Notes: generated by a model not told the origin, from the letters alone. A stretch of 64,000 nucleotides of DNA from Phascolarctos cinereus (GCF_002099425.1 NW_018343991.1:15071001-15135000); one strand, 5' to 3'; positions 10,986-23,412 are shown, counted from the first letter of the stretch. Translations and numbers: made by a program.

Positions 10986-12278
10986 GAAACCTGTATAGCG
11001 CTGCCCACCAGTAGTAGTAATATTCTAGCTGTCAGCCTTTGCCCCCACTCTGGGCTGCGGAGCCCCTGCAGGACCCACCGAGATTTTCCACCCCTGAGTT
11101 CATTTAATTTTGGTCAACTTTTTTCTCTAGGACCGGATTGTGGGAGGACACTGCTCTCAAGAGAAAGAGAGTATGACCCTTCTGCAGCCCCTAAATAACA
11201 CTGCTGCTTCCCAGAAGTGAATAAGGTTAGCACACCTCTTACCTCAGGAACCCTGACCGATTGGCCCCCTTCCCTCTTAAAAGGCCCACCCCTCTTGTTC
11301 CCAGTGGTGATGGGGTCAGAGAGAGGCAGGTCATGGAGTAGAAGAACCCATGGGAGGAATTGAGTCTTAACCTTTAACTTATTTCAGTAAAACCCAATTC
11401 CAGTCCTTAGAGGCCTGTTAAATAAGGCATTATTCTTAAGACAACATTCCCTGTTAACCCCAATCCACCATTGAATATTTAAGTGTTGTTATATGACAGG
11501 TGCTGAAGGTACAAAGATAAACTTGAAATGAGGATATCTAGTAAATAACTGAGGTTCCAGGATCTAGAGAACTGGGGAATAGGGAGCTGTCATCAAGTAT
11601 TGATGACTTTCATTTAAGCAAGTAAAAATTACTTTAATAGAATTAGTTACCTTAAGACAAAGACAAAACTGTCTACTTAACTTTCATGCCCAGGGTCCTT
11701 TCTTCCAGAGACTAGAAAAATACCAGATCCACTTTGTGAAATGGGGTACAAGAAGGGAAAAGGAGTCATTCTTGCCTTCCACCCCTTTGTCCTCACTCCC
11801 CCATCAATTAAAAATTTTCTTGGAGATCACCTTCCCCATCGCCTCAGCTTACCAGTCATTCATATATTAATATTAATTGCTTTGTTCAGCCTGAGGGGAG
11901 GTTTGGTAAGTCAATTGAGTGTGAAGGCTGTCAGGGATAAGCAAGAAGGGACAAAGGATAGCAGGAGATTTGAAAGAGAGCTACTACAGAAAGGTATTTG
12001 AGAGGGAAAAAGAGTTGTGCCAATTTTGCAATTTTGCCTACACCCTGGTGACTTGAGTTTACCACCAAGAATGGCCTGGGTATTTCTTAGACAACTATGG
12101 CTGCTACTTCAGGTCTTCTATGGAGCGGGGGGAGGAGGAGTGATGTGAAGCAGAATTCTATGTAAGTGGAAATACTGGTCATGTTATATAAAAGTTATGT
12201 AAGCACTCGGGGCTCTTACCTGTAATTGGGCATCTAATTATATAATTGGGCATAAAATTAGTATTAAAGGCCTGAATT
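10986..12278. other. FAM83D intron 1, no recognised feature
   Basis: Only weak old fragments; nothing assignable. Confidence 0.4.
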
Positions 12279-12510
12279 TCTCCAAACTCTGCCACTTACT
12301 ACCTGTATGACCTTATATAAGTTGCTTAAACTCCATGGACCTCAGTTTCCTCGTCTCTGAAATTAGAGAGTTGGGCAACATTACTTCTAAGATCACTTTC
12401 AGATCTAAATCTGTTTTCTTATATAGTCATGTAGCTAATAAGGTAGAATCCGGACCCGGATCTTTGGACTCCAAGTCCAGTACTCTTTTTAGTACCTCCT
12501 ACTTCCTCTT
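12279..12510. mobile_element. MIR sense fragment plus antisense fragment
   Basis: 12279-12420 is sense MIR ('ctgccacttactacctgtatg', 'ctcagtttcctcgtctctg'). 12428-12510 reads as antisense MIR 5' part ('tggactccaagtccagtact'). Confidence 0.65.
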
Positions 12511-12969
12511 GAGGGCTACTTGCCTACCCTCCATAGAATCTTTGTGCATTTGTGTAGTTGGCAATAGCCAAACATGTGACTTCAGATTTATATCTCTTTA
12601 CTAATGATATCATATCTCTTTACTAATAATATAGCTCGTCAGGGACTAGACAAGCTAACATCTGTGAGCTGTTCTCTCTCTGTCCATTAAACCTGTGAAG
12701 TTACCATTTCTCAATGGGCCTTTCTGTCTTCAAGGTTAGATCCAGCTCTGTGGCAGGATTTTGGGTGTCCTCCATGCTCTATGTGAACAAGATCTAACTT
12801 GCCAGTTCATATGAGAGCTTGTGCGTTTTTTTTTATTTTAGCAAGAACAGACTGTCCAAAATATGTCTTGTGTTTTTCATTTTTAAAAAAAGCCTTGGGT
12901 TTTTATCTAAAAGGCATACTCAATGGAGTGTGGTCTTATCTGCTTAAGAAGGAACCTTAGTATATGGGA

Positions 12970-13135
12970 AAACGATCTGGTCTTGGCATTAAAAGACTGA
13001 TTAAAATTCTACCTTTGGTGCTTCAAAGTTGTGTGATCTTTGGCAAGCTAGATACTTCATTTTTCTGGGCCTCAGTTTCCTCATCTGAAAAATGAAAGGA
13101 TCCCTTCCAGCCCTGACATTCTAGGGGTCTTTACC
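12970..13135 (+). mobile_element. MIR SINE
   Basis: 'ctgggcctcagtttcctcat', 'atcccttccagccctgacat' in MIR order. Confidence 0.75.
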
Positions 13136-13189
13136 AAATATTCTTGGCATTCTACCATACATTTAAGTGTTTGCATCAAGAGGGGGGCA

Positions 13190-14095
13190 CCTGGGAGAAA
13201 GAAGAGAGGAGGAAAACTGCATTATAGACACTGAGGGATAGTTTGTACAAAAGAACAGTGGGGGGATGTGGAGTGTTGAGTTTGGAGAACTTTGAGTAGA
13301 CCAGTTTAACTGAGAGTTCGTGAGAGTGAGTTATATATGCTAAACTTGGAAAAACAGGCTGGAGCCAAATCATGAAATGGAAAAGTTTGTTTTTTATCCT
13401 AGAGGTAAAAAGGAGCCATCTAAGGTTCTTGAGCAAGAGAATATTACAATAACACAGTCAAACTTGTGCTTCAGGAAAGTTATTTTGGCATAATGTGTGG
13501 AATATGGAATGAAGAGAGAAGAGCTTAGGAGTTGGGTGTCTAGTTATGAGCAATAATTCCAAGTGAGAAGTAAGAAGAGCCTGAGCTAGGGTTGTGGGCC
13601 AGTAAATGAAGAAAAGAGGAAGGGGATGGGATAAGACTTGGGCAATGACTACGTGTGGGATATAAGGGAGAAGAAAAAATCAAGAATAAACCCAAAGTTA
13701 AGAAATTGGGCAACTGGAAGAATGATGGTGCCCTCAACAGGTATTGGAAAGTTTTAACTGCAAAGATGTTAATTCAAGGAGTAATAGATTGAGTTCTTTG
13801 TGGACATGTTGAGTTTGAGATTTCTAACAGGACTAAAGCTCAAGAGAGAGACTGAGTCCAGATATGTGGATCAGGGAATCATCTGCATAAAGATGATAAT
13901 TGGACCTATGAGACTCTATGAAAATAACCAAAAGAGAGATTTTATAGAGAAAGAAGAAAATAGGGCCTAGGACGTGTTCTTGGGGGTCATCTACAGCATC
14001 CATTTGATCCAACGCAAGAGACTGTGATAGAACAGTCAGAGAGATGTCAAGAGACCTGGGAGAAGGCATTCTCATGAAAAGCCAGTCAGGAGGAG
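13190..14095 (-). mobile_element. L2 LINE, antisense
   Basis: Antisense L2 landmarks in order: 'ggctggagccaaatcatgaa', 'agaggtaaaaaggagccatc', 'gtcaaacttgtgcttcagga', 'agagcctgagctagggt', 'tggtgccctcaaca', 'gacatgttgagtttgagat', 'atcatctgcataaagatga'. Same family and orientation as 55036-56470 and 57635-59270. Confidence 0.75.
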
Positions 14096-14103
14096 GTCAT
14101 GGT

Positions 14104-14335
14104 TTTGCTGCTGTTCAGTCATTTCAGTTGTATCCAACTCTTTGTGACCCCATTTATGGTTTTCTTGGCAAAGATGATGGTGTGGTTTACCACTTCCTTC
14201 TTCAGCTCATTTCATATGAGGAAACTGAGACAAACAGGTTGAAATGACTTGCCCAGGGTCACACAGTGAGTGTCTGAAGCTGGATTTGAACTTAGGTCTT
14301 CCTGACTCCAGACCTTGGCACTCTATCTAGTGGTC
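14104..14335 (-). mobile_element. marsupial composite MIR-like SINE
   Basis: Antisense copy of a SINE whose body reads 'gttcagtcatttcagttgta', 'actctttgtgaccccattta', 'ttcttggcaaagat' and then a MIR-like core ('acttgcccagggtcacacag', 'cttcctgactccaga'). Two further copies lie at 19148 and 41454. The family is typical of marsupial genomes. Confidence 0.8.
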
Positions 14336-15187
14336 ACTAGAGGCATGTGAGCTCAGGTGATTCCTAGATCTGAGGTTGGCTATCATAATACATGGCCCAC
14401 ACCTTTCTACTCCTTAATAGACTCTGACAGGAAAGTAGTCTGCAGTCCCTCTTGCTCTCCCCAGCTTCACATTTACCTTCTATATGTCCTTCTCTGAACT
14501 TGTTTATTTATACTTTGAACCATATTCAGCAATTAACAAGGGTATATTTTGTGCCCAGCTCTGAGTTACATGCCACAGAAGATCATCCTATAAGAAGTTT
14601 ATCCTATAATCTTTTGGGGGAAATAAAGAGTTTCACAGTTTAGTGAAAGATCGAGTATCAAAATGTTTGATACAAATAGCAAGTGCTATAAAGGTTCGAT
14701 TCTGTATAATGACTGTATTGGGCATATATGGACTTAGATACGGAACCACCAGAGATAAACCAATGTCCTCGTTTTTAAAATGCAAGCATTTGGGAAAGAA
14801 ACAGGGGTCTATTAAGAGCAGGTCATGCCAAAATAACCTATTTCCTTTTTTGAACTGGTAGGTCAGGGAAATGCCACAGATATGGTATGTTCAATTTCAC
14901 TATAATGTTAATTTGTGGCTTTCCCAGTCAGTGTGCTGGCTGCAGGGATCAGTTTCTATTTGAGTTGACACAGGTGATTATAAGGTGCCTTCTAGCGCTA
15001 AATCTATGATCCTGTAATTAGGTTGTAGAGATGACAGGAAGTTGGAAGGGAAAACTAATACATTGAATGAGAGAACGAAGATTCAGTGTGATCACAGTAA
15101 GACTAGAACACAGGAAACCAGTAAGATAAAATTTAACATGGATAAGCCTAGACATCTGTTTAGGTTTGTTGTTTGCTTTAAGTCAAA

Positions 15188-15232
15188 TATAGAGTGATAG
15201 AATATAGAGTGATAGATATAGAGTGATAGAAA
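15188..15232. repeat. short tandem repeat, about 3 units
   Basis: The unit 'atatagagtgatag' recurs three times with small spacers. Confidence 0.85.
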
Positions 15233-15267
15233 CTTGACAGCAGTTGGTGAGAAGAAAACTGAGGTTT

Positions 15268-15909
15268 TATTTTTTTCCTTAATAGTATTTTATTTTTTCC
15301 CCAATTATATGTAACAATAGTTCTCAACTTTCATTTTTGTAAAATTTTGAGTTCCAAATTTTTTTCCATTCCTCTCTTCCCTCCCCCTTCCCCAAGACAG
15401 CAAGCAGTCAGATACAGGTAATATATGTGCAATCATGTTAAACATATTTCTACATTACTCATGTTGTAAAAAATCAGAACAAAAGGGAAAAACCACGAGA
15501 AAGAAAAAATTTAAAAAAACACAACAACAAAAGTGAAAATAGTATGCGTCCATCTGCATTCAGACTCCACAGTTCTTCCTCTGGATGTGGTAACATTTTC
15601 CATCGAGAGTCTTTTGGAATTGTCTTAGATCATTGTATTGCTGAGAAGAGCTAAGTCTATGATACTTGATCTTAAACAATGTTGCTATTACTGTGTACAA
15701 TGTTCTCCTGGTTCTGCTCGCTTCACTCAGCGCAAGTCTTTCCAAGTTTTTCTGAAGTCTCTCTGTTCATCATTTCTTATAGCTCAATAATATTCCATTT
15801 CATTCATATACCACAATTTGTTCAGCCATTCCCCAACTGATGAGCATCGCCTCAATTTCCAATTCTTTGCCACCACAGAAAGAGCTGCTATAAATATTTT
15901 TGTACATGT
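15268..15909 (-). mobile_element. L1 LINE 3' end, 5' truncated
   Basis: Antisense L1 3' region, with the poly(A) seen as T-rich DNA at the low end and 'caataatattccatttcatt', 'ccattccccaactgatgag' toward the high end. Flanks GAAAACTGAGGTTT (15254-15267) and GAAAACCTGAGGTTT (15910-15924) form a target duplication with one indel. Confidence 0.8.
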
Positions 15910-16130
15910 GAAAACCTGAGGTTTCAGAAAATGAATGAGCCAACTGAGTGGTGGAAAAGCTATCCCAATCTTTGGAGGCTTAAGTGAGATAGCACAGAAG
16001 AAGGCACACAGTAATATATGTAGGATAGAAGGGCTAATAGAAATCTGGCATCCAGAGCATTTCTGGAATATTGTGTTCCCTTCCGAATGTTACACTTTAA
16101 CAAGGACATTGATGTACTACAAAGCATAAC

Positions 16131-16378
16131 ATAATAATAGCTAACATCTATATAGTGCCTACTATGTGCTGGATCCTGTGCTACACACTTTACAAATATT
16201 ATCTCACTTGATCCTCACAACAACCTTAGACAGTAGGTACTATTATTATCTTCATTTTACAAATGAAGCAAAGCAGATGACTTGCCCAAGTCACACAGCT
16301 AGTAAATGACTGAGTCTGGATTTGAACTCGGCTCTTCCTTATTCTAGGCCTCTGCTGTATCCACAACTCTACCTAGAA
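16131..16378 (-). mobile_element. MIR SINE nested in CR1
   Basis: Antisense MIR from 'aataatagctaacatcta' to 'actctacctag', including 'ctgtgctacacactttac' and 'acttgcccaagtcacacag'. Confidence 0.85.
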
Positions 16379-16582
16379 GAAACTGGAGATCTTTTCTGGA
16401 GAAAGAAACCAGAGAAGACTTGGGGGTAGGGATGTGGGAGTGGGGGTGACAAGAAACAACTGATAGCCATTTTCAAGTATTTGAAGGACTGTAATATAGA
16501 AGAGTAAGAATGAAGGTTATTTTCTGTGTCCTTCTACAGGACAGGAGTAAAACCAGTGGACTGCAGTTATAGGGAGACAGAC

Positions 16583-17205
16583 TTTTTTTTTTAAATGAAG
16601 TTTTATTAACACCTTTTGCCGTTTAAATTTTTTCCAACTAATACATTCTCTTTCTTTGCCTACGTCTCCATCCCCCATCCCTTTGTAGAAGAAAAGAAAA
16701 ACCAAAGTCTTGCCACAAATATGTATAGTTGCGCAAAACTAATTCCTACTTTGACCATGTCCAAGAGATAAGCCTCATTTTGCATCGTGAATGTCAGGAG
16801 ACGAGTAACATGTGTCACGGGTCCTCTGGAATCACAGTTGGGCATTGTGTTGATCAGAGTTCTAAATCTTTCAAAGTTGTTTGTTTTTTAACAATGTTGT
16901 TGTTGTTGTATTTCTGTTCCCTTCATTCTGCATCAATTTATATGTCTTCTAGGTTTCTCTGAAATAACATCCCTTTTGCCATTTGTTATAGCCCAGTAGT
17001 ATTCCATTCCATAAATATACCATCATTTCTTTAGCCATTTCCCAACTGATGGGCACCTTCTTAGTTTCCAGTTCTTAAAAAGCTTCTGCAACACATGGGA
17101 CCTTTGCTTTTTTCTATGATATAATACTTTTTGTTTTATATCAAGTCATTTCTAGCTGTATCCTGTTTACTGCCAGACTTCTTCTGTAATTTAAAAATAA
17201 CATAC
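16583..17205 (-). mobile_element. L1 LINE 3' end nested in CR1
   Basis: T-run at 16583 then antisense L1 3' region ('gtagtattccattccataaa', 'cccaactgatgggcacctt'). The CR1 sequence resumes at about 17210. Confidence 0.7.
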
Positions 17206-17350
17206 CACAGGCAGATTTTAACTCAAAATAAGGAAAATTCCACATTCCACATCCCAGCCTTCCTATCCACTTACCCCCAATTTAGAGCTATGCAATGGTG
17301 AGAAAAGACTGCTTTCTGAGGAAGTGAACTCCCTGTGCTAGAGTGGAGGC

Positions 17351-17954
17351 AGGTTGGCCAGCCCGGCACAGTTTTGTGGTGGGAGGGATTGTTGCAATTG
17401 GAAGGGTGTCGAAACAGACAACCAACCCCCTAAAATCCTAGAGTCATTGACACTCCCAAGTTGGACAGACTCGAGTAAGGCTTATTTGTGTTTGAGGTAA
17501 AAACCAGATTCAGGCAAGCTCTGGTTTTCATTGGTGGGGTGGGGATTTGGGGGTAAAGAATACATTTAGATTGGGGGAGAGGGAAGTATCGGGGTAGGGA
17601 TGGAAGGCACTACTGAGGATTCGATCTCCTGGAACTAGTAATGGTCAATGGAAGGGAAGAATGTATTAGCATGCAGGATTTGCTCTTTCCTTTGCCTTTG
17701 GCTCTGTAAGCCTCCAGGATTGGAGTCGAAGCAAGGCAAGGAGTTAGGGGGACTAAGCAGGAAGGTGGTTGCATTAGATAATATGGGTTTAAAACATTGA
17801 GACTGAAGGCAGGCATCATAGAGGGAAATAGCTATTGGTGGCAGTTGTTTGGGAAGAGGAGTGCTTGTGGTCACCTAGTTGGGTAGTTTTATTTTACTAG
17901 ACCTGGGCTATTTTGCAGGGTATATGAGACAGGTACTACCTGTATGTCTTATTT
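17351..17954. other. FAM83D intron 1, no recognised feature
   Basis: Nothing assignable to a family or an exon. Confidence 0.4.
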
Positions 17955-18070
17955 CTCAGATTAGATTATAAACTCTGTGAGGGCAGTGCCTCTGTCCATA
18001 TTTCTTTGGATCCCTATAGCCCATTCCATAGGTAGGTGCTCAATGTTTAATATTGTTAACTAAATAAATA
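17955..18070 (+). mobile_element. L2 LINE 3' end
   Basis: 'agattataaactctgtgagg', 'ggtaggtgctcaatgttt' and a terminal TAAATAAATAA run. Confidence 0.7.
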
Positions 18071-18139
18071 ACTTATTTAATATGAATCACCTCTCCCTTC
18101 TAAATTAGTATTAGAGTGTTCAGAGGTGACTTAATGGAG

Positions 18140-18822
18140 GAGAAATAATGTTTATGATTTCATAGTGTTTGGTTATAAAGTGCTCTGCATATGTGATCAC
18201 ATTTGATACTCACAGCAGCCATATAAGATAGGTAGTAGCATCCCCAATCACGCCATGCATCCTTCTTATTCAAATTATATTTTTACTATTCAGCTACCAC
18301 AGCTATTTTCTGAAAGCATCAGTGGGGTTGAGAATATGTATTTTAACTGATTAGCAGTTTACCCCCTCTTACGGTAACTTGGTCCCTCCAGTCCATATTT
18401 TACATATGGAACCACAACCTCTTCGCTGGAGGATTTTGGGATAGCATCAACTTCTCATTCTTCGGATTAATGAAGTGTCAGAAATAAAAGTCCAGATCTT
18501 ATCAGGTTACATTTATAGTTTTGTGGCTTACATGTTAGAGGGGAAGAATTGCATAATCTCTCCCCTTTCTTGGTTCCAAGACAGACAAGTGGTTTTTAAG
18601 ATTGTAAGTTTTCTCTGTCCAATACTAATAAAATCATTGTCCCTAAAACAGAAATCTCTATGAACTTCCTTGTCATGCTGAAGCATCTCTATTATTTTAC
18701 TACCAAAGGGATGCTGGGAGTTTCCTCACAGGGTTGTTGAGGATCAAATGAGAAACTGTGTAGAATGCTTTGCATACTTCAAAGCACTATGCAAACATCA
18801 GCTTTTTATTGTCATTATTAGT
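18140..18822. mobile_element. MIR fragments flanking unassigned DNA
   Basis: 18140-18250 is antisense MIR ('aaagtgctctgcatatgtga'). 18722-18822 is sense MIR 3' half ('cacagggttgttgaggatca', 'aaagcactatgcaaacatca'). The 18251-18721 stretch between them shows nothing I recognise. Confidence 0.55.
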
Positions 18823-19147
18823 TTCTGGGAAGGAAGTTGGATATATACAAATCCATATTTCCTTGTTGCTTCCTGTAGCACATCGATTGTTCCATCTCAA
18901 TCTTCTTTCTCCTCCAGTCACCTCTTAGACCACATACATACTCTATTCATGCTTATTTTTGTTTGTATAGTCAGAGGTTTGTTTTTCTGTTTGTTTGTTT
19001 TCATGTATTAGAAGATTCAGAAGCTGATCGATCAATTGCTAAAAAACTAGGAAAGAATAGAGATCCCGGAGAAGGAGGAGGGGGGAAACTTTGTAAAGTT
19101 ACTGGTAGCATTTGTTTTCTCTTTTGAAAAATGCTTAAAGATGGGAT

Positions 19148-19397
19148 TTTGTTGTTCAGTCATTTCCAGTTGTGTCTGACTCTTCATGACCCTATTTGGC
19201 GTTTTTTCTTGGCAAAGATACTGTAGTGGTTTGTCTTTTATTTCTCCAGTTCATTTTACAGATATAGAGGTGAGGCAAATGGGGGAAGTGACTTGCCTAG
19301 GGTCACATAGCTAGTAAGTGTCTGAGGTCACATGTGAACCTCAAGTCTTCCTAACTCTAGGCCTGGCACTCTATCCAGTCTGCCACCTAGCTGCTTC
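19148..19397 (-). mobile_element. marsupial composite SINE with target duplication
   Basis: Near full-length antisense copy of the 14104 family. AAAGATGGGAT flanks it at 19137-19147 and 19398-19408, a clean L1-type target-site duplication. Confidence 0.9.
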
Positions 19398-19629
19398 AAA
19401 GATGGGATAAGGTAACCTAAAAAAGAGAATATATTGGACTCTTTGAAAAGGGAATGTGTGGTTAGAGCTTTGTAAGGCAAATTTACGATTATGTGCAGTA
19501 TTGCAAGAGCTTTCCAGTTCTAACCCATCTTCTATACCGTTGTCAGACCAGCCAGCACAAAATACTGCTTTCATCCAGTTGCTTTTCCTGTTTTATATTC
19601 TTCATTCTTCTCCCCTTCATTGCTTTGAA

Positions 19630-20330
19630 CGTAAGGTCCAGTCTTCACCTTGACATTCAAGGTCCTCCATAATAAAGCCCCACCCCACCTCTCTACCCAT
19701 ATTGTCTACTCCAGCCAAATAAGTCTTCTGACATCTTTCAAATACACTGTGTTTATTCCTAATGCCATGCTTTTGTTTCTTTTGCCTGATATTTCCAGCC
19801 TTGCCCTCTTCTGTCTCCAAAATCTTATCCATCTTTCAGGGTTCTGAGGTGTGGTAGAATAAGCGCAGGCCTGGAATAAGAAGAAGCATTTGAGTACCTA
19901 CTTCACCATCTGTTTAGCCAAACTGCCCCAGCCTTAGTGGAGCTGTTAGGATGTACATGTGTATACCCGAAGGTCAGAGACTGGTTAAGTTTTTGATTGT
20001 TTTATCTGGGTGCCTCCAGTGCCTAACATAGTACTTGGGATGTTGTAATAACTGTTTGTGGAATGGAACTGAACTAGTAAACAGCTGTAATCTCTAAGCA
20101 TTGTAGTCGAGAAATGAGCCCCCTTTTTAAGGCAGAGATGGCAGTTCCTCAGATTCATTCTCCTCTTGTTCCTATGCATGTGCACAAACTATCTGCTGAA
20201 TAACTTCTTCCTCATCCATCTCTTAGAATCTTTGACCCTTCAAGGCTCCTCTCGGGTGCCATCTCTCCAGTGAAGCCTTCCAAGGTTTCCCTATCTTTCC
20301 ACTTCCAGTTGTTAGTATTCAGGATCATCA
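19630..20330 (+). mobile_element. L2 LINE fragments
   Basis: 'tcaaggtcctccataataaa' to 'atctttcagggttctgag' (19630-19860), an L2 3'-end remnant around 20010-20065, and 'cttcaaggctcctctcgggt', 'gaagccttccaaggtttccc' (20195-20330). Confidence 0.65.
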
Positions 20331-20834
20331 GGAGGCCAGGTTACTAAAGTCAATACCACTCTTTACTCCCCTGAGAAGACTGTGCCAGAAATGCAAAATC
20401 TCTTTTATGGAGGCCTGGCTAAATGTCAGTCAAGGATAAAAGTCCAGCCCTGTGGTTTGGGAGGAGGAAGGAGAGGGAGGATGAGGCCAAGGTCAGTAGA
20501 AAAATAGGCGGCCTTGCCCTGCAATGAAATTTCAAAAGGAAGTAATTGAGGTGTGTGAGCATCTACTCATATTTATATGCTGCAGATGGAATTAGAGTAC
20601 AAACTGACAGTTTGGAATGGAATAGTCTTAAAGGAGGCAGTCTGATATGAAACAATCTCTATCATTTAGTCATGTATCCCCCGTGAACTATACAGGGCGA
20701 GGGTAAGAAAACAGGGAGGGGATTATCCAAGAAAGAGCTGATCTGTCAAACCTGTACAAATGTAATGAAACAGAATTCTTACTGTTATGTTCAGCTGTAA
20801 TTTTGGTCCATCCTCTTGGTTAAATACAAACCTG
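20331..20834. other. unassigned 500-bp block between L2 fragments
   Basis: Sequence unlike the neighbouring L2, L1 or SINE families. It could be unique intronic DNA or an old inserted element; no terminal repeats were recognised. Confidence 0.3.
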
Positions 20835-21375
20835 AAGGTATTCATGACTCTCTGCTTTGAATATCTTGCCCCCTGAATCAGTGTACATCAGAGGCGATGG
20901 CTCCCTATGCCTATAGAATAAAATGTATAGCCTGGCATTTACGACCCTTCACAGTCTGGCTCTGTCCTACCTTTCTAGCCTTCCTTCATACTATTTTCTT
21001 TCACAAACTTGTTTCATCAGCCATTACTAGGAGTTCCTCAGCTTAAATCCTCCATCTCTTGCCTCTTCTCTGTATTTGCACGAACTATGCTCTCAATGAA
21101 CTCTTCACCTCTTAGAATCCTTGTCTTCCTTCAAGGTTTGGCTCCATGCCACTTCCACTTTAAAGTCTTCATGATTTCCCTCCCTTCCCTCTCCCCACAA
21201 GTTGTTAGCATCTTCTCCCCCCTCAATTTTCTTTGCACCATACTTTGTGCATGGATTTTGTCTCTGTCTCCCCCTCTTTTGCCCACTCCTCCTCCCTCCT
21301 TCATAGAGCTCCTTGAGGGCAGGGACTATTTCATTCTTGTCTTTATCTCTAGCACTTTATTTAATTGAATTGAAT
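20835..21375 (+). mobile_element. L2 LINE 3' part
   Basis: 'gcctggcatttacgaccctt', 'tttgcacgaactatgctct', 'cttcaaggtttggctccatg' and the 3' end 'gagctccttgagggcaggga' in order. Confidence 0.8.
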
Positions 21376-22912
21376 TACAGCAAAGTTTTATTTCCTGCAT
21401 AAACATATATTTCTTGTAGCGTAAATGGGGGTCTAGGTTCAGGGCATCTACCACTTAGGAGAAACGTTGAATGGAAGCATTGTATTCTATTACATATTGG
21501 TTGTGTCGGTCCATAACTAATTATTATAACATCCGGTATCCCTCAAATGGGGGGTTGGGTAGGGTGACATCTTAATTCATCATGTCTATGTGATCATAAT
21601 CTTTAGCTGTCTGACAGTAGCCACGTGCCCCTGTTCAAATGAGGCCCTTTTGTCATGATCTCAACATTTGGGATCCTTTTGGTAATTTAGGGGTTAGTAG
21701 GAGTGATAATTATTGATGAGCAAGTTATCTACTACTGTAAGCAAGAGTGCAGACCAGTTGAGTAGCTATTGAGGAATCTTGTTGGAGGCCTCCATAGATG
21801 GGCAGTACCTTGGTTCACCTAAAAGTTACACAACTGATTCTCTAAACCACAAAAACAGGATTTCAGCATAGTAATTAGTTAATCTTTGAATAAAGATATT
21901 CCTAGAGATCTCAAGTGAATCACAATTATGGGATGGTAACTAATCAACTGAAATATAGCCATTATTTTTGTTTCTTCTATGGTTTAATTGATGATTTGCT
22001 ATTCCTCAGAGCTTTTATACAGTGGTTCTTACATAACTCATAGCCATCATTTCCCATTTCCTAAATCTTTTCTTTCCTTCCATTGCATTAGGTATTAAAG
22101 AATCTACTTGATTGCCTTGTGATTCCTATACAGACAAGATTGCACTTAGAGCAGGCAGATTTCCCGTAGCCATCGTTTTTTTAGATACTTGTCCCGACTG
22201 TAATACTTCAAGGATCTATGAGGAATCTCTGGATACTTCCTCCTCTGACACAGATTATAACCCCTGTACAACTCAGTGGATGGTATTCAAGAGATGCTGG
22301 GGTCCCTGTGATCAATCTGGAAACAAGTCTCTCTGTAGGTCACTCACTCAGCTGGTCTTCAGAAGAGAGACATATAATCTACCATCCAACCCATACTTGA
22401 AGCCCTTCCAGCTTGGTAGGCTGTGTGAGAACTTCTCTGTAAAGAGCCATCAAAAAATATAGGGTAACCCCCACAACAAGAAATCAGATTAGAAATTCAG
22501 TGGAGGATTTGGCTTAAGGGGGAAAAAAATCTTAGTCTTTAGAGACCTTGAGGTTTTAAGAGGGATGTCTCTAAAAGTTATTCGGCTCTGAAGCTCAGTG
22601 AGCTCTCCATCACTTATTTTACTGATATTATTTAATGGATAAAATTATTTAATTTTTAAGTTCTTTAAAGGGAGGAACCTTCTGTAAGTTGTCATCATCA
22701 TTATCAATACCTACTTAGTGAGCATCTGCTTAACCCCTTGCTGGTTGCTGATTGATGAACAGATTGAGCAATTCTGGAGTGTGTAGCTGGATTTGTGAGC
22801 TAACACTGAGATGACCCCAGGCATTATTGTTGTAAGAAACAGCACTTTTTCTTCCTACCAGAGCCCAGGTCATTTCTAAGCTTTTCTGAAATTGAAATGG
22901 TCAAGTCAAACT
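21376..22912. other. 1.5-kb block with no recognised repeat
   Basis: No L1, L2, CR1, MIR or hAT landmarks. A 116-codon open frame on the plus strand at 22112-22462 has many cysteines but no motif I recognise and no Kozak context. On the minus strand AATAAA lies near 21380-21400, where a retroviral LTR could end. I cannot decide between unique intronic DNA and an old LTR element. Confidence 0.3.
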
Positions 22913-22927
22913 AGAGTCTCAGAGTCT

Positions 22928-23058
22928 TGGGGCAGCTAGGTGGCGCAGTGGAAAAGTCAGGAGGACCTGAGTTCAAATTTGGCCTCAGACCAAACACTTG
23001 ACACTTACTAGCTGTGTGACTCTGGGCAAGTCACTTAACCCCAATTGCCTAAAAAAAA
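22928..23058 (+). mobile_element. young-looking marsupial tRNA-type SINE with perfect TSD
   Basis: Starts GGGGCAGCTAGGTGGCGCAG, contains 'aggaggacctgagttcaaat' and 'tctgggcaagtcacttaacc', and ends in a 9-A tail. AGAGTCTCAGAGTCT flanks both sides (22913-22927 and 23059-23073). The family is abundant in marsupials. The perfect 15-bp duplication makes it one of the youngest insertions here. Confidence 0.92.
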
Positions 23059-23164
23059 AGAGTCTCAGAGTCTGGCTCAGTTAGGGACCCAAGGGCTAAG
23101 TGGACTCCAGTCTCTGGCTCCATTCTTGACTCAGTCTGTTCTCTTAGGGTTCTGTGGTGCTAGA

Positions 23165-23412
23165 GAGAATTGGATGTATTAGGGCATAGAGGAGAGACTT
23201 GGAGTTAGGAAGACCCAAGTTTAGATCCTGCCCAGTACTTAGTAGCTACATGTCTATGGGCAAGATACAGCCTCTCTGGGCTTTACTTTCCTCATCTGTA
23301 AAATGGAGATAATAATATCACTAGTATGTACTTCATAGGATTATCGTGAAGCTGAAATGAGATCGTATTGAAAATGTTTTGCCAAGTTCTATATAAATAT
23401 CAGCTATTGTTA
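23165..23412 (+). mobile_element. MIR SINE, near full length
   Basis: 'acttggagttaggaagaccc', 'tcctcatctgtaaaatggag', 'ttcataggattatcgtgaag' and 'atataaatatcagctattgt' in MIR order. Confidence 0.85.

Larger units (their letters stand above)
14760..17350 (+). mobile_element. CR1/L3 LINE mosaic with nested L1 and MIR insertions
   Basis: CR1/L3 pieces appear in consensus order: 'actggtaggtcagggaaatg' near 14856, 'tggaatattgtgttccctt' near 16065, 'attttcaagtatttgaagga' near 16470, 'gcagattttaactcaaaata' near 17211, and the following 'tagagctatgcaatggtgag' block near 17285. The gaps are filled by an L1 at 15268-15909, a MIR at 16131-16378 and an L1 at about 16583-17205. No coding frame survives. 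Confidence 0.65.

Noticed and set aside
22112-22462. Cysteine-rich frame considered as a viral envelope or secreted-protein remnant
   Set aside because: No signal peptide, fusion or membrane motif recognised; kept only as part of an unassigned block.
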